Of a stretch of 64,000 nt of DNA, positions 19,389-29,841 are shown piece by piece. Made by a program: the position numbers and the translations under genes. The notes below the pieces were generated by a model. The model saw nothing but the letters and a program-made list of their open reading frames with translations, had not been told where the DNA came from and did no database searches. The DNA is from Aquidulcibacter paucihalophilus (GTDB taxonomy: Bacteria > Pseudomonadota > Alphaproteobacteria > Caulobacterales > Caulobacteraceae): the NCBI GenBank assembly GCA_030285985.1, contig CP127384.1, forward strand, positions 620,001-684,000. The letters are read 5' to 3'. Each line of letters opens with the position of its first letter. Within the stretch, counting starts at the first letter, position 1.

Positions 19389-20573
19389 ATGACTGATCTT
19401 GATGCATTCCGCGCGGAGACCCGCGCCTGGCTTGAGGCCAACTGTCCGGCGGAATGCCGCGGGCCGGTGGAGAGCGAGGACGACCGGGTCTGGGGCGGGC
19501 GCAACGCCGTCTTCCCGACCCCGGCGCACAAGATCTGGCTTGACCGGATGGGGGCCAGGGGCTGGACCGCCCCGGAATGGCCGACCCAATACGGCGGGGG
19601 CGGGCTGAGCCGCGAACAGGCCAAGGTGCTGCATTCGGAGATGCGGCGCATCGATGCCCATCCGCCGCTGGCCAGTTTCGGGGTCTGGATGCTGGGTCCG
19701 GCGCTGCTGGCCTTCGGCACCGAGGCGCAGAAGCTGCGCTTCCTGCCCGAGATCGTGCGCGGCGAAATCCGCTGGTGCCAGGGCTATTCCGAGCCGGGCT
19801 CGGGGTCCGACCTCGCGTCCATCCAGACCCGGGCCGAAGATCGCGGCGACCACTGGATCGTCAACGGCCAGAAGGTCTGGACCAGCTACGCCGACAAGGC
19901 CGACTGGATCTTCTGTCTGGTGCGGACGGACGCCGAGGCACCGAAACATCTGGGCATCAGTTTTGTGCTGATCGACATGGCCACGACCGGGGTGTCGACG
20001 CGGCCGATCACCCTGATCAGTGGCAAGAGTCCGTTCTGCGAGACCTTCTTCGACGATGTGCGGGTCGAGAAGGAAAATCTGGTCGGAACGCTGAACCGGG
20101 GCTGGGATGTGGCCAAATATCTTCTGGCGCACGAGCGGACGATGATCGGGGCCATGGGTGAGCTCGGCGGCGGGCGTCCCCTCGGTCAGGTCGCGACCGG
20201 ATCGATCGGGACCGACGACGACGGCCGGCTCGACGAGCCGATGCTCCGTGCACGGATCGCCGAGATGGAAGTGGACGCCGCGGCCTTCCGCCTCGCCATG
20301 GAGCGGGCCGGGGATCAGGTGAAGGTGGGCCAGGCGCATCCGGCCATCGCCTCGATGCTGAAATACTATGGGTCGGAGCTGAACAAGCGTCGCCACGAGC
20401 TGCTGATGGCGGCGGGCGGGTCTGACGCACTGGAGTGGGAGAGCGAGCGCTCGCGCGGCGGCAAGGCGGCGCGCGACTGGCTGCGGACCAAGGCCAACTC
20501 CATCGAGGGTGGGACCAGCGAAGTGCAGCTGAACATCATCGCCAAACACCTGCTTCAGCTTCCGGGAGCCTGA
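19389..20573 (+). CDS. Acyl-CoA dehydrogenase, catalytic-type subunit of a pair
   Basis: This is a 394-residue flavoprotein of the acyl-CoA dehydrogenase superfamily. The FAD/substrate segment WCQGYSEPGSGSDLASIQTR is followed by DHWIVNGQKVWTSYADKADW, and near the C-terminus SIEGGTSEVQLNIIAKHLL carries the conserved EGxxE loop where the catalytic glutamate normally sits. GGAGG precedes the ATG. The next gene, 4 nt downstream, encodes a second, divergent family member. Such adjacent pairs often form alpha2-beta2 dehydrogenases, for example on sterol side chains or branched substrates. The substrate here is unknown. Confidence 0.9.
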   Translation: MTDLDAFRAETRAWLEANCPAECRGPVESEDDRVWGGRNAVFPTPAHKIWLDRMGARGWTAPEWPTQYGGGGLSREQAKVLHSEMRRIDAHPPLASFGVWMLGPALLAFGTEAQKLRFLPEIVRGEIRWCQGYSEPGSGSDLASIQTRAEDRGDHWIVNGQKVWTSYADKADWIFCLVRTDAEAPKHLGISFVLIDMATTGVSTRPITLISGKSPFCETFFDDVRVEKENLVGTLNRGWDVAKYLLAHERTMIGAMGELGGGRPLGQVATGSIGTDDDGRLDEPMLRARIAEMEVDAAAFRLAMERAGDQVKVGQAHPAIASMLKYYGSELNKRRHELLMAAGGSDALEWESERSRGGKAARDWLRTKANSIEGGTSEVQLNIIAKHLLQLPGA

Positions 20574-20577
20574 GCCC

Positions 20578-21699
20578 ATGCCCCTGATCCTGACCGAAGA
20601 GCAGACCATGCTGAAGGAGGCCGCGGACGGCTTCCTCAACGAACACGCGCCGATCGCCCACCTGAGGAAGCTGCGCGACTCGAAGGACACCGACGGGGTG
20701 TCGCGCGACCTGTGGCGGGCCTTCGGCGAGATGGGTTTCGCCGGGGTGATCATCCCCGAAGAACACGGCGGCTCGGGCCTTGGCGCGGTCGAGGCCGGGG
20801 TGATGGCCGAGGCGTTGGGGCGGACCCTGGCACCGTCGCCCTTCCTCGGCTCGGGCGTGCTGTCGGCCAAGGTGCTGGTCGACGGCGGATCCGCCGAGCA
20901 ACAGGCGGCCTGGCTGCCCCGGATCGCGGCGGGCGAGGCCATTGTCTCCCTGGCCGTGGACGAGGGTTCCAAACATGCGCCGTCGCGGATTGCGACCGTG
21001 GCCGAGCGGTCGGGCAACGGGTTCAAGCTGAACGGCGCCAAGGGGTTCGTGCTGGACGGCCATGTCGCCGATGCGCTGATCGTTGCGGCCCTGACCGAGA
21101 ACGGGCTGTCCCTGTTCCTCGTCGATCCCAAGACAGCCGGGGTCGAGATCGAGCGGACCGTCATGGTCGATGCGCACAATGCGGCGCGGGTGACGCTGAC
21201 GGATGTCGAGGTCGATGCTGATGCCGTGATCGGGTCGGTCGATGGCGGCGAGGCGTTGCTGGAAGGGGCGCTGAACCTTGGCCGGGCCTGTGCGGCGGCG
21301 TCGCTGAACGGGGCAGGGGATCAGGCCTTCCAGACGACCATGGCCTATCTGCGGACCCGCAAACAGTTCGGCAAGCTGATCGGCGAGTTCCAGGCCTTGC
21401 AGCATCGCTCGGCCCATCTGTTCAGCGAGATCGAGATCGCGCGGGCGGCGGTTATGGGGGCGCTGACGGCGCTGGATTCCGATCGACCGGATGCCGCCCT
21501 CCGGGTTTCTGTGGCCAAGGCCAAGGCCGGCCGGGTCGCCGAACTGGCGGTGCAGGAGGCGGTGCAGATGCACGGCGGCGTCGGCATGACGGACGAATAT
21601 GACGTCGGCCTGTTCATGAAGCGGGTGCGGGTGCTCAACGAGCTGCTCGGCGACGCCGGCTTCCATCAGGAACGGATGGCGCGGGCGCAGGGCTTCTGA
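20578..21699 (+). CDS. Acyl-CoA dehydrogenase, partner subunit lacking the usual catalytic loop
   Basis: This is a 373-residue acyl-CoA dehydrogenase-fold protein starting [20 protein letters not shown]. The C-terminal domain has [20 protein letters not shown] (typical) and [20 protein letters not shown], but ends without the EGTxE loop that holds the catalytic base in most homotetrameric enzymes. The FAD-contact segment is also weak ([15 protein letters not shown]). That pattern fits the non-catalytic partner of a heteromeric dehydrogenase with the preceding gene, to which it is tightly linked. This pairing is inference. Confidence 0.88.
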   Translation: MPLILTEEQTMLKEAADGFLNEHAPIAHLRKLRDSKDTDGVSRDLWRAFGEMGFAGVIIPEEHGGSGLGAVEAGVMAEALGRTLAPSPFLGSGVLSAKVLVDGGSAEQQAAWLPRIAAGEAIVSLAVDEGSKHAPSRIATVAERSGNGFKLNGAKGFVLDGHVADALIVAALTENGLSLFLVDPKTAGVEIERTVMVDAHNAARVTLTDVEVDADAVIGSVDGGEALLEGALNLGRACAAASLNGAGDQAFQTTMAYLRTRKQFGKLIGEFQALQHRSAHLFSEIEIARAAVMGALTALDSDRPDAALRVSVAKAKAGRVAELAVQEAVQMHGGVGMTDEYDVGLFMKRVRVLNELLGDAGFHQERMARAQGF

Positions 21700-21781
21700 C
21701 GGCGTTGATCACCTCCGGTTCACGCCGGAGTGGCCAACCGGTCCGGCCTGTCCTAGATCGAGGGGCAGGGAGACTCTGACC

Positions 21782-23080
21782 ATGACGACGCGATCCAACG
21801 CGCCTCACTATCTGAGCGGCTTCGGCAATCATTTCGCGACCGAGGCCGTGCCCGGCGCACTGCCTGAGGGCCGGAATTCACCGCAGCGGGCGCCGATGGG
21901 GCTGTATGCGGAGCAGCTATCGGGGACGGCCTTCACCGCCCCGCGCAGCGAGAACCGGCGGTCGTGGCTGTACCGGTTGCGGCCGAGCGCGCAGCACCCG
22001 GCCTACAGGCCGTTCGCCCAGGGGCTGGTGCGGACCGGACCCTTCCATGACGCGCCGCCGTCGCCGAACCGGATGCGGTGGGATCCCCTGCCGCTGCCGA
22101 CCGCGTCGACCGACTGGGTCGAGGGGCTGGTGACCTATGGCGGGACGGGCGATGCGGAGGCGCTGTCGGGCGTCGGCATCCATATGTATGCGGCCAACCG
22201 GTCGATGGTCGACCGGGTCTTCTACTGCGCCGACGGCGAGCTGCTGATCGTGCCGCAGTCGGGCGACCAGGCCTTCGTCACCGAGATGGGGCGGATCGAC
22301 GCCCGGCCCGGCGAGATCGTGGTCATTCCGCGCGGGGTGCGGTTCCGGGTCGAATGTTCCGGGCCGATCCGCGGCTATGTCTGCGAGAACTACGGTGCCC
22401 TCTTCCGCCTGCCGGACCTCGGGCCGATCGGCTCGAACGGCCTGGCCAATCACCGCGATTTCCAGACGCCCGTGGCGGCGTTCGAGGACATCGACCGGCC
22501 GACCGAGTGCGTGCAGAAATACGGCGGCCGCCTGTGGACCACGACCTTCCCGCATTCGCCGCTGGATGTGGTCGGCTGGCACGGCAACTATGCGCCGTAC
22601 AAATACGACACCGCCCGGTTCAACACGATCGGTACGGTCAGTTTCGACCATCCGGACCCGTCGATCTTCACCGTCCTGACCTCGCCGTCGGATACGCCGG
22701 GAACCGCCAACTGCGACTTCGTCATCTTCCCGCCGCGCTGGATGGTGGGCGAGGACACCTTCCGTCCGCCGTGGTTCCACCGCAACGTGATGAGCGAGTT
22801 CATGGGGCTGGTGACCGGCGAGTATGACGCCAAGGAGGGCGGTTTCGCGCCGGGTGGGGCCTCGCTGCACAACTGCATGAGCGGCCACGGGCCGGACCAG
22901 GCCAGCTATGACAAGGCGGTCGCCGCCGAGCTCAAGCCGGTGAAGATCGAGAACACCCTGGCCTTCATGTTCGAAACCCGGGCACCGATCCGGACCACGG
23001 AATGGGCGCAAACCAGTCCCACGATGCAGCTGGACTACGACGACGTCTGGACAGGCTTCGAAAAGGGCCAGGTAACATGA
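21782..23080 (+). CDS. hmgA: Homogentisate 1,2-dioxygenase
   Basis: This is a 432-residue non-haem iron enzyme that opens the ring of homogentisate in tyrosine and phenylalanine breakdown. Diagnostic stretches include [13 protein letters not shown] at the N-terminus, [12 protein letters not shown], the metal-site region [19 protein letters not shown], and [10 protein letters not shown]. Length is normal. The ATG has GGGGCAGGGAGA upstream. Downstream pathway genes (fumarylacetoacetase, maleylacetoacetate isomerase) are not in the window. A small lipoprotein gene overlaps its stop by 4 nt. Confidence 0.96.
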   Translation: MTTRSNAPHYLSGFGNHFATEAVPGALPEGRNSPQRAPMGLYAEQLSGTAFTAPRSENRRSWLYRLRPSAQHPAYRPFAQGLVRTGPFHDAPPSPNRMRWDPLPLPTASTDWVEGLVTYGGTGDAEALSGVGIHMYAANRSMVDRVFYCADGELLIVPQSGDQAFVTEMGRIDARPGEIVVIPRGVRFRVECSGPIRGYVCENYGALFRLPDLGPIGSNGLANHRDFQTPVAAFEDIDRPTECVQKYGGRLWTTTFPHSPLDVVGWHGNYAPYKYDTARFNTIGTVSFDHPDPSIFTVLTSPSDTPGTANCDFVIFPPRWMVGEDTFRPPWFHRNVMSEFMGLVTGEYDAKEGGFAPGGASLHNCMSGHGPDQASYDKAVAAELKPVKIENTLAFMFETRAPIRTTEWAQTSPTMQLDYDDVWTGFEKGQVT

Positions 23081-23466
23081 AGCGCATTCTGATTGCGGCG
23101 GCGGTGTTGATGGCGGCCTGCCAGCCGTTGCCGGCGAATGACGGCAAGACCGATCTGGCCGGGGTGACGCCTGCGGTACAATCGGTGGCCGGCAGCGAGG
23201 ATGCGGCGGCCTGCGCGCGGGCCGGCGGCAAGATGCTGCCGCAGGGCCGGATGCAGTCGGTGCGCTGCGTGATCACCTATGCCGATGCCGGGACCCGCTG
23301 CACCGATGGCGACGACTGCGCGGGCGACTGTCGCGTCGAGGACGTGGCCAATGCGCCGGCCGCGGGCACGAACGCCGTCGGCCAGTGCCAGGCCTCGAGC
23401 AGCCGGTTCGGCTGTTACACCACGGTCGAGAGCGGCAAGGCCGAGGCCACGCTCTGCGTCGACTGA
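23077..23466 (+). CDS. Small cysteine-rich lipoprotein, function unknown
   Basis: This is a 129-residue precursor whose lipoprotein signal peptide ends in LMAAC15. The mature part contains many cysteines (about seven), which suggests disulfides in the periplasm: [54 protein letters not shown]. It starts in an ATGA overlap with hmgA, so it is translationally coupled to it. I recognise no catalytic motif. No link to homogentisate metabolism other than position is visible. Confidence 0.78.
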   Translation: MKRILIAAAVLMAACQPLPANDGKTDLAGVTPAVQSVAGSEDAAACARAGGKMLPQGRMQSVRCVITYADAGTRCTDGDDCAGDCRVEDVANAPAAGTNAVGQCQASSSRFGCYTTVESGKAEATLCVD

Positions 23467-23507
23467 TCCTTTTGCATCCGGCCCCACCCCACGGACGTTT
23501 CTGACCC

Positions 23508-24311
23508 ATGAGCCTGACCGAGATCGCTGCCCTTCTGGGCCTGAACCTGGCCCTGATCATCGTGGTGATGATCGGGCTGTGGACCCTGTCGCTGCGTCTG
23601 AAGGACGTCAGCTTCATCGACGCCGTCTGGCCCATGGCCATGCTGTTTCTGGCCCTGGTCACCTTTCCCCGGACCGAGGGTGACCCGACGCGCAAATGGC
23701 TGCTGATGTGGCTGGTCGGGATCTGGGCCCTGCGGCTGGGCTGGCATCTCTATCGCCGCTGGCGCGCGCACGGAGCCGATGGCCGGTATCTGAACCTACT
23801 GGCCCGGATGGAAACCAACCGCGGCTGGGGCTTCGGCAAGACGGCGCTGCTGGTGGTGTTTGTGCCGCAGGCGGTGCTGGCCTGGCTGACTTCCCTGCCG
23901 GTGCAACTGGGTCAGGTCGCCCTTGAGCCGGCCGTGGGCTGGCTCGGCTGGGCCGGGGCGGTGCTGGCGGTCATCGGAATTGGTTTCGAAAGCATCGGCG
24001 ACGCCCAGCTGACCGCCTTCCGCAATGACCCGGCGAACAAGGGCAAGGTGCTGGACACCGGCCTGTGGAAATACACCCGCCATCCCAACTATTTCGGCGA
24101 CGCCTGCGTCTGGTGGGGCCTGTATCTGATCGCCGCCGAGACCGGGCCGGGGCTGTGGGCGATCGCGGGGCCGCTCTTCCTGACCTTCACCCTGACCAAA
24201 TGGTCGGGGATCGGGATCACGGAAAAGGCCATTCACGGCACCCGGCCGGGCTATGTCGACTATGTGCGCCGGACCAGCGCCTTCATCCCCTGGCCGCCGA
24301 AGAAGCCCTGA
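23508..24311 (+). CDS. DUF1295 / steroid 5-alpha-reductase-like membrane protein
   Basis: This is a 267-residue inner-membrane protein with about six hydrophobic segments. The C-terminal region contains the diagnostic DTGLWKYTRHPNYFGDACVW motif shared by DUF1295 proteins and isoprenylcysteine methyltransferase- or steroid-reductase-like enzymes, followed by TEKAIHGTRPGYVDYVRRTS. Family reactions are mostly unknown; reduction or methylation of a lipid substrate using NADPH or SAM is possible. It lies 41 nt after the lipoprotein gene on the same strand. Confidence 0.88.
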   Translation: MSLTEIAALLGLNLALIIVVMIGLWTLSLRLKDVSFIDAVWPMAMLFLALVTFPRTEGDPTRKWLLMWLVGIWALRLGWHLYRRWRAHGADGRYLNLLARMETNRGWGFGKTALLVVFVPQAVLAWLTSLPVQLGQVALEPAVGWLGWAGAVLAVIGIGFESIGDAQLTAFRNDPANKGKVLDTGLWKYTRHPNYFGDACVWWGLYLIAAETGPGLWAIAGPLFLTFTLTKWSGIGITEKAIHGTRPGYVDYVRRTSAFIPWPPKKP

Positions 24312-24338
24312 GACCTTTTCTTTTCCGGACACGGAAAA

Positions 24339-24362
24339 CCCCCGCCGCGAACGCGACGGGGG
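24339..24362 (-). terminator. Intrinsic terminator-like hairpin between convergent genes
   Basis: CCCCCGCCGCG and CGCGACGGGGG form an 11-bp stem with one mismatch around a 2-nt loop. In the minus direction TTTT follows directly, so it should terminate the lipoprotein gene at 24415. In the plus direction no T-run is seen. A second GC-rich inverted repeat, CTCCGG (24381) with CCGGAG (24400), lies beside it. Confidence 0.65.
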
Positions 24363-24414
24363 CTGACCGTTCTGAATAGTCTCCGGAGGTTATGACCCCC
24401 CGGAGTCGTCCCGA

Positions 24415-24684
24415 TTAGTTGTTCGGGTTGGCCGGCGTGGCGCTCGGCGAGGTGTTCGGCGTGTTCTCGGTGGTCATGCCACCGTCGGCGTTGCCGGCCT
24501 GTTGTTCGACGCGGTCGGCTTCGGCGTTGAGGGCGGTTTCAGCGGCTTCGGTCGGAGCGGCAGCAGCCTGCTCTTCCAGGGCGTCCGCTTGAACTTCAGC
24601 GGTCTTGTCGGCGGCGCTTTCACCGCAGGCGGCGAGGCCGACGAAGGCGAAGGTGGCGGCGGCGGCGATGATCAGTTTACGCAT
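24415..24684 (-). CDS. Small Ala/Glu-rich lipoprotein, function unknown
   Basis: This is an 89-residue precursor with an N-terminal signal MRKLIIAAAATFAFVG and lipobox LAAC. The mature part is low-complexity and acidic (DKTAEVQADALEEQAAAAPT, then Asn/Pro/Thr-rich NTPNTSPSATPANPNN). It is probably a flexible or helical envelope protein. The ATG at 24684 has GGAAGGAT upstream; the ATG at 24714 lacks one. Many alphaproteobacteria encode similar unnamed lipoproteins. It is monocistronic with its own terminator-like hairpin. Confidence 0.78.
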   Translation of the reverse strand: MRKLIIAAAATFAFVGLAACGESAADKTAEVQADALEEQAAAAPTEAAETALNAEADRVEQQAGNADGGMTTENTPNTSPSATPANPNN

Positions 24685-24768
24685 GAGGATATCCTTCCAG
24701 AGTGGAAACCTCATAACTCCGCCGCGCCGATCGGGTTCACGGCGGCGTGAGAAAAAAGTGTTGGAACC

Positions 24769-25746
24769 TCAGATCGATGCGGAGAAGGCGACCCGGGCGG
24801 CGCCCAGCAGGGCCGCATGTTTGTGCAGGATCACGTTCGTCGGGATGGCGGCCATATAGTCCTGGAACCGGCCCTTGCGCTCGAACCGTTCGCGGAACGG
24901 ACTGGCCTTGAGGAAGGGCAGGATGCGGGGCGCGATGCCGCCAGCGATATAGACGCCGCCGCGCGCGCCCGTGGTCAGGGCGATGTCACCGGCGACGGCG
25001 CCGAGAATGGCGCAGAACCGGGCCAGGGTCGCACCACAGTGGCTGTTGGGGTTCTCGAGCGCCTCGGCTGTGATCTGGGCCGGATCGTCGATGTGGCTGT
25101 CGCGTCCGTCGATCTCGGCGAGGGCGCGGTGCATGTTCAACAGGCCGGATCCGCAGATCAACCGCTCAATCGAGACGCGATCATAGCGGCGGCGCAGGAT
25201 GCGCAGGATCTCGTCCTCGATGGGGTCGCCGGGAGCGAAACAGGCGTGGCCGCCTTCGGTCGGCATGGCGATCGCCCGTCCATGGTGATCCCTCGCCAGG
25301 GCCGAGACGCCGAAGCCGGTACCGGGCCCGAGCACGGCGATGGATGCATGGGGATCGCCGGCGGCGGGGCCTCCGAGCGAGGCCAGCTGGTCGTACGGCA
25401 CGACCGGCGCACCCCAGGCCAGGGCCTCGAAATCATTGATCAGGCTGACCGGGTTGAGGCCCAGCGTCTGAAGCTCGGCCTCGGACACCCGCCAGGGGGA
25501 GTTGGTCAGGTCGATGGACCCGTCCGTGACCGGCCCGGCCACGGCGAGGACTCCGCCCGTCGGCTTGATGTCGCAGCCGTCGATGAAGGCCTTTACGCCG
25601 CCGAGGAAGGTGGGATGTTCCGACGCCGGGAAGCTTTGATGGCGCTCAAGCACCGGCCGACCCTCGACCATGTGGGCCAGGGCAAAGCGAGCGTTGGTTC
25701 CCCCGACATCGCCGACGAGAAGGGTCCGGTCCCAGGCCACGGTCAT
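24769..25746 (-). CDS. glk: Glucokinase (ROK-independent, Glk type)
   Basis: This is a 325-residue enzyme that phosphorylates glucose with ATP. The phosphate-1 motif LLVGDVGGTNARFAL at the N-terminus, INDFEALAWG, VLGPGTGFGVSAL and PTEGGHACFAPGD are the hallmarks of the Pfam Glucokinase family. It is the last gene of the zwf-pgl-edd-glk operon, 16 nt after edd, matching the gene order known from Caulobacter, and supplies glucose 6-phosphate to Zwf. Confidence 0.95.
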   Translation of the reverse strand: MTVAWDRTLLVGDVGGTNARFALAHMVEGRPVLERHQSFPASEHPTFLGGVKAFIDGCDIKPTGGVLAVAGPVTDGSIDLTNSPWRVSEAELQTLGLNPVSLINDFEALAWGAPVVPYDQLASLGGPAAGDPHASIAVLGPGTGFGVSALARDHHGRAIAMPTEGGHACFAPGDPIEDEILRILRRRYDRVSIERLICGSGLLNMHRALAEIDGRDSHIDDPAQITAEALENPNSHCGATLARFCAILGAVAGDIALTTGARGGVYIAGGIAPRILPFLKASPFRERFERKGRFQDYMAAIPTNVILHKHAALLGAARVAFSASI

Positions 25747-25762
25747 TCAGGCGTCCTCTGCA

Positions 25763-27655
25763 TCAGGCGTCGACCGTGCGGTCGACGAGATTTGCGTTCG
25801 GCGGCGTGTCGGCGTGCGACAGTTCGCCAGTCGGGGAGTCGAAACAGATCGAGGCACCGGCCTCCGCCGTGCCGACCGCCTGCCGGAAGGCACCGAACAG
25901 TTCGCGGCCATAGCCCCAGGCCGCGCCCGTGGCATGGGCGGGCGTGCGGACGGCGGCAGGCCGCGAGGACAGGTCGGGGACGCCGACGGTGGTCAGGACG
26001 CCGGCCTCGGCGTCGAGCCGGATGATGTCGCCGTCGCGGACATGGGCCAGGGGCCCACCGGCCAGGGCCTCGGGCGAGACATGGATGGCGGCGGGTGTCT
26101 TGCCCGAGGCCCCGGACATGCGGCCGTCGGTGACGAAGGCGACCTTGAAGCCCTTGTCCTGCAACACCGACAGGGCCGGGGACAGGCTGTGCAGCTCCGG
26201 CATGCCGTTGGCGCGAGGGCCCTGGAAGCGCAGCACCACGATCACGTCGCGGTTCAGCTTGCCGTCCTTGAAGGCCTGGAGGGCGTCTTCCTGGGTTTCG
26301 AAGACGGCGGCGGGCGCCTCGACGATGCGGTTCTCCGGCTTGACGGCCGAGACCTTGATCACGGCCCGGCCGAGGTCGCCCTGGACGAGGCGCAGACCGC
26401 CCTCGTGGTCGAATGGGTCAGACGCGGGGCGGAGAATGTCCGTGTCCAGACTTTCCGTGACGCCGTCGTTCCAGACCAGCTCGCCGTCGATCAGCATCGG
26501 CTCCTGGAAATAGTGGTGAATGCCCTCGCCCATGACGGTGACCACGTCGGAATGGATATGGCCTGCCTGGGCCAGTTCGCGGGCGACGAAGGCGACCCCG
26601 CCGGCGGCCTGGAAGGCGTTCACATCGGCCGAGCCATTGGGATAGACGCGGGCCAGAAGCGGGGTGACCGAGGACAGCTGGTCCATGTCGGTCCAGTCGA
26701 TCAGCACCCCGGCCGCGCGGGCCATGGCGACCAGATGGATGGCGTGATTGGTCGAGCCGCCGGTCGCCAGCAGGGCGACGATCATATTGACGACGGACTT
26801 CTCGGAAATGACGTCGGCCATACGGCACTGACCGGTGCGGGCGAGCTCGACGGCGCGTTTGGCCGCCGCCGCCGTCAGGGCGTCGCGGAGGCCGGTCTCG
26901 GGATGGACGAAGGCGGTCGAGGGCAGGTGCAGTCCGCCCAGCTCCATCATCATCTGGTTGGAGTTGGCCGTGCCGTAGAAGGTGCAGGTGCCCGGCGAAT
27001 GGTAGGAGCCGATCTCGCTTTCCAGCAGGACGGACCGACTCACATTGCCTTGCGCATATTCGGCACGGACGCGGGCCTTCTCGAAATTGGGAATGCCGGA
27101 TGGCATCGGCCCGGCGGGAGCGAAGACGACCGGCAGGTGGCCGAAGGCCAGCGAGCCCATGAACAGGCCGGGCACGATCTTGTCGCAGACGCCGAGGCAG
27201 ATCACGGAATCGAAGGCGTCGTGGGTCAGGGCCACGGCGGTGGACATGGCGATGACGTCGCGGCTGAACAGCGACAGGTCCATGCCGGGGCGGCCCTGGG
27301 TGACGCCGTCGCACATGGCGGGCGTGGCACCGGCGACCTGGGCGGTGGCGTTCACCTCGCGCACGGCGTCGCGGATGATCTGCGGGAAGCGCTCGAACGG
27401 CTGATGCGCCGAGAGCATGTCGTTGTAGGCGGTGACGACGCCGACGTTCGGCTGGGTCCCGGACATGGCGTTGAGCTTGTCCTTGACCGGGGCACCCGCG
27501 AAGGCGTGGGCCCAGTTGGCGCAGCTGAGCTTGGCCCGGCCGACGCCGGAGGAGCCTGCGGCGTCCATGCGTTGGAGATAGTCGGCGCGGGTCGCCTTCG
27601 AACGTTCGACGATACGGGCGGTGACCTCGGCCACGACGGGATGGAGTCTGGACAT
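25763..27655 (-). CDS. edd: 6-phosphogluconate dehydratase
   Basis: This is a 630-residue IlvD/Edd-family enzyme that dehydrates 6-phosphogluconate to KDPG, the committed Entner-Doudoroff step. Conserved stretches include [39 protein letters not shown] (C in MCDGVTQG is an iron-sulfur ligand), [30 protein letters not shown] and [19 protein letters not shown]. The ATG at 27655 overlaps the pgl stop (TGATG), so translation is coupled. The preceding in-frame codons (MDGESV) belong to the overlap region and are not used. Confidence 0.96.
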   Translation of the reverse strand: MSRLHPVVAEVTARIVERSKATRADYLQRMDAAGSSGVGRAKLSCANWAHAFAGAPVKDKLNAMSGTQPNVGVVTAYNDMLSAHQPFERFPQIIRDAVREVNATAQVAGATPAMCDGVTQGRPGMDLSLFSRDVIAMSTAVALTHDAFDSVICLGVCDKIVPGLFMGSLAFGHLPVVFAPAGPMPSGIPNFEKARVRAEYAQGNVSRSVLLESEIGSYHSPGTCTFYGTANSNQMMMELGGLHLPSTAFVHPETGLRDALTAAAAKRAVELARTGQCRMADVISEKSVVNMIVALLATGGSTNHAIHLVAMARAAGVLIDWTDMDQLSSVTPLLARVYPNGSADVNAFQAAGGVAFVARELAQAGHIHSDVVTVMGEGIHHYFQEPMLIDGELVWNDGVTESLDTDILRPASDPFDHEGGLRLVQGDLGRAVIKVSAVKPENRIVEAPAAVFETQEDALQAFKDGKLNRDVIVVLRFQGPRANGMPELHSLSPALSVLQDKGFKVAFVTDGRMSGASGKTPAAIHVSPEALAGGPLAHVRDGDIIRLDAEAGVLTTVGVPDLSSRPAAVRTPAHATGAAWGYGRELFGAFRQAVGTAEAGASICFDSPTGELSHADTPPNANLVDRTVDA

Positions 27656-28374
27656 CACGCTTTCTCCGTCCACAGAACGTCGAGGGTGACGTTGGCCGCG
27701 ATGAGCGCGGCGATGGGCTGGATGGCCGGGTCGCCGACGGCCTCACGCTCGAACACGGCCCGTTTGGTGGCACCGGTGATGGCCAGGACGACGCGGCGGG
27801 CGGTCATCAGATACGGCAGGTTGATCGACAGCCGCTCCAAGCCGGGCGCGGTGCCGTCGCGGCCGTGGGGGACGCCGAGAACGGTCGGCCGGAGCGCGGG
27901 CGAGAGCAGGGTCTTCAGGGTCGGGCTGTCGTGGAACATGGAACAGATATGGCCATCCTCCCCCATGCCGAGAAGGATGGCGTCCAATTTGCCGCCTTCG
28001 GCCGCCAGCGCATGGGCGGCCAGGGCGGCCGCCCGATCGACGGTCACGGCCGGATGGAATAGGGGCACGAAGCGCGCCGCGGCGGCCGGACCTGACAGCA
28101 GGGTCTGCTTCAGCAGGGCCGCGTTGGACTCGGGCGAGGTCTCAGGGACGTAGCGTTCGTCGATCAGGGTGACGGCGACGCGCGACCAGTCGAGGTCGGC
28201 CTGCGCCATACGGCGGTAGATCGGCGCGGGTGTCGAGCCGCCGGATCCGGCGAAGACGGCCTTGCCCGTATCGGTGAGGGCGGCGGCGAGTGCGTCAGTC
28301 AGGCGGTCGGCGCAGGCGTCGGCCCAGGCGGTGCCGTCGGCGAAGGACTCGATAGCGGGCGCGACCTCACCCAT
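27655..28374 (-). CDS. pgl: 6-phosphogluconolactonase
   Basis: This is a 239-residue enzyme hydrolysing 6-phosphogluconolactone, of the NagB/SOL-DevB fold. It shows [16 protein letters not shown] (phosphate loop), [20 protein letters not shown] (DERYV signature), and [20 protein letters not shown] (catalytic GMGxDGH). The ATG at 28374 lies 8 nt inside the end of zwf and its stop overlaps the edd start, so the three genes are coupled. Extension upstream of 28374 is antisense-like low-complexity sequence and is rejected. Confidence 0.94.
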   Translation of the reverse strand: MGEVAPAIESFADGTAWADACADRLTDALAAALTDTGKAVFAGSGGSTPAPIYRRMAQADLDWSRVAVTLIDERYVPETSPESNAALLKQTLLSGPAAAARFVPLFHPAVTVDRAAALAAHALAAEGGKLDAILLGMGEDGHICSMFHDSPTLKTLLSPALRPTVLGVPHGRDGTAPGLERLSINLPYLMTARRVVLAITGATKRAVFEREAVGDPAIQPIAALIAANVTLDVLWTEKA

Positions 28375-29827
28375 GGCCGGTGTTCCAGGCCCGGCCGCCG
28401 CGCTCGAGCAGCAGGTCGGCCTCGGGCGGGCCCCAGGTCCCGGCGTCGTATTCCTTCGGCTTGAAGGCCGCGCCGCGCCAGGCGTCCGAGACCTCGTCGA
28501 CCCATTTCCAGGCCTGCTCCGCCTCGTCGCGGCGTACGAACAGGGTGGAGTCCCCGGACAGGGCGTCGAGCAGCAACCGTTCGTAGGCGATGCGGCGACG
28601 CGGCGGCTTGGCACCCTTGTCGCCCTGGCCCCAGGACAGGGACATCTGGATCGGCTGCAGCTTCATCTGCGGGTCCAGCCCAGGCTTCTTGTTCATCACC
28701 GACAGGGCGATGTCTTCCTCGGGCTGGAGCTCGATGACCAGACGGTTGGCGGCGATCTCGCCGCGTGCGCCGTGGTCGAAGATCGAGTGGGGCACCGGTT
28801 TGAACTGGATGACGATCTCGGTCCGCTTCTCGGCCAGCCGCTTGCCGGTGCGCAGGAAGAAGGGGGTGCCGGCCCAGCGCCAGTTGTCGATGTCGACGCG
28901 CACGGCGACAAAGGTCTCGGTGTCGGAAGGCTGGCCACGCTCCTCGCTGTAGGATTTCGCGGGCTTGCCCTCGCTGGTTCCGGCGACGTACTGGCCGCGC
29001 ACCGTCACACGCTCGGCCTCATGCTCCGTGATCGGACGGAGTGAGCGGATGACCTTGACCTTCTCGTTGCGGACCGAGTCCGGATCGAGGTCGGACGGCG
29101 GCTCCATGGCGACGAGGCAGAGCAGCTGGAGCATGTGGTTCTGCAGCATGTCCCGCAGGGCACCGTACTCGTCATAATAGGGCCAGCGGTCGCCGACGCC
29201 GACGGTCTCGCCCACGGTGATCTGGACGTGGTCGATCGACAGGCTGTTCCACAGCGGCTCGAAGATGGTGTTGCCGAAGCGCAGGGCGATCAGGTTCTGG
29301 ACCGTCTCCTTGCCGAGGTAGTGGTCGATGCGGAAAACCTGGTCCTCGGAGAAGGCATGGGCGACGGCGTCGTCGATCTCGAGGAAGGACTGGAGATCGC
29401 GGCCGACGGGCTTTTCGAGCACCACGCGGTCGGTCGCCTCGGCCAGGCCCGCGGCCTTCAGGGCCGTGACGATACGGCCGTACAGCGAGGGCGAGACGGC
29501 GAGGAAGCTGGTCACACCGCCGTCGCCGACCTTGTCCTTGAGCGGCTTCAGGCTGGCGGGGTCGGTGGCATCGACGGGCAGATAGTCGAGCCGGGCGTCG
29601 AGCCGGGCCCAGGCGGCGTCCGACCAGGCGTCGTCGGCCCGGGCCTTGCCCTCGACCGCGGCGCGGACCCTGGCGACATATTCCTCGCAGCTCTCGTCCG
29701 AGCGGGCCGCGCCGATGATCTTCAGCCCGTCGGGCAGCAGGCCGTCGTGCTCGAGAAAATAGAGTGAGGGCAGCAGCATCCGCATGGCGAGATCGCCGCC
29801 GCCGCCGAACAGCACCAGGGCCGCCAT
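28367..29827 (-). CDS. zwf: Glucose-6-phosphate 1-dehydrogenase
   Basis: This is a 486-residue NADP-linked enzyme opening both the Entner-Doudoroff and oxidative pentose phosphate routes. The N-terminal dinucleotide motif LVLFGGGGDLAMRMLLPSL (the usual GASGDL variant is GGGGDL here), RVVLEKPVGRDLQSF and the active-site peptide RIDHYLGKE are present. It starts 14 nt after the hisIE stop with GGAGAAG as Shine-Dalgarno. There is no room for a terminator, so it probably shares transcripts with the histidine operon unless a promoter lies inside hisIE. Confidence 0.95.
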   Translation of the reverse strand: MAALVLFGGGGDLAMRMLLPSLYFLEHDGLLPDGLKIIGAARSDESCEEYVARVRAAVEGKARADDAWSDAAWARLDARLDYLPVDATDPASLKPLKDKVGDGGVTSFLAVSPSLYGRIVTALKAAGLAEATDRVVLEKPVGRDLQSFLEIDDAVAHAFSEDQVFRIDHYLGKETVQNLIALRFGNTIFEPLWNSLSIDHVQITVGETVGVGDRWPYYDEYGALRDMLQNHMLQLLCLVAMEPPSDLDPDSVRNEKVKVIRSLRPITEHEAERVTVRGQYVAGTSEGKPAKSYSEERGQPSDTETFVAVRVDIDNWRWAGTPFFLRTGKRLAEKRTEIVIQFKPVPHSIFDHGARGEIAANRLVIELQPEEDIALSVMNKKPGLDPQMKLQPIQMSLSWGQGDKGAKPPRRRIAYERLLLDALSGDSTLFVRRDEAEQAWKWVDEVSDAWRGAAFKPKEYDAGTWGPPEADLLLERGGRAWNTGHG

Positions 29828-29841
29828 GCGCTCTTCTCCAT

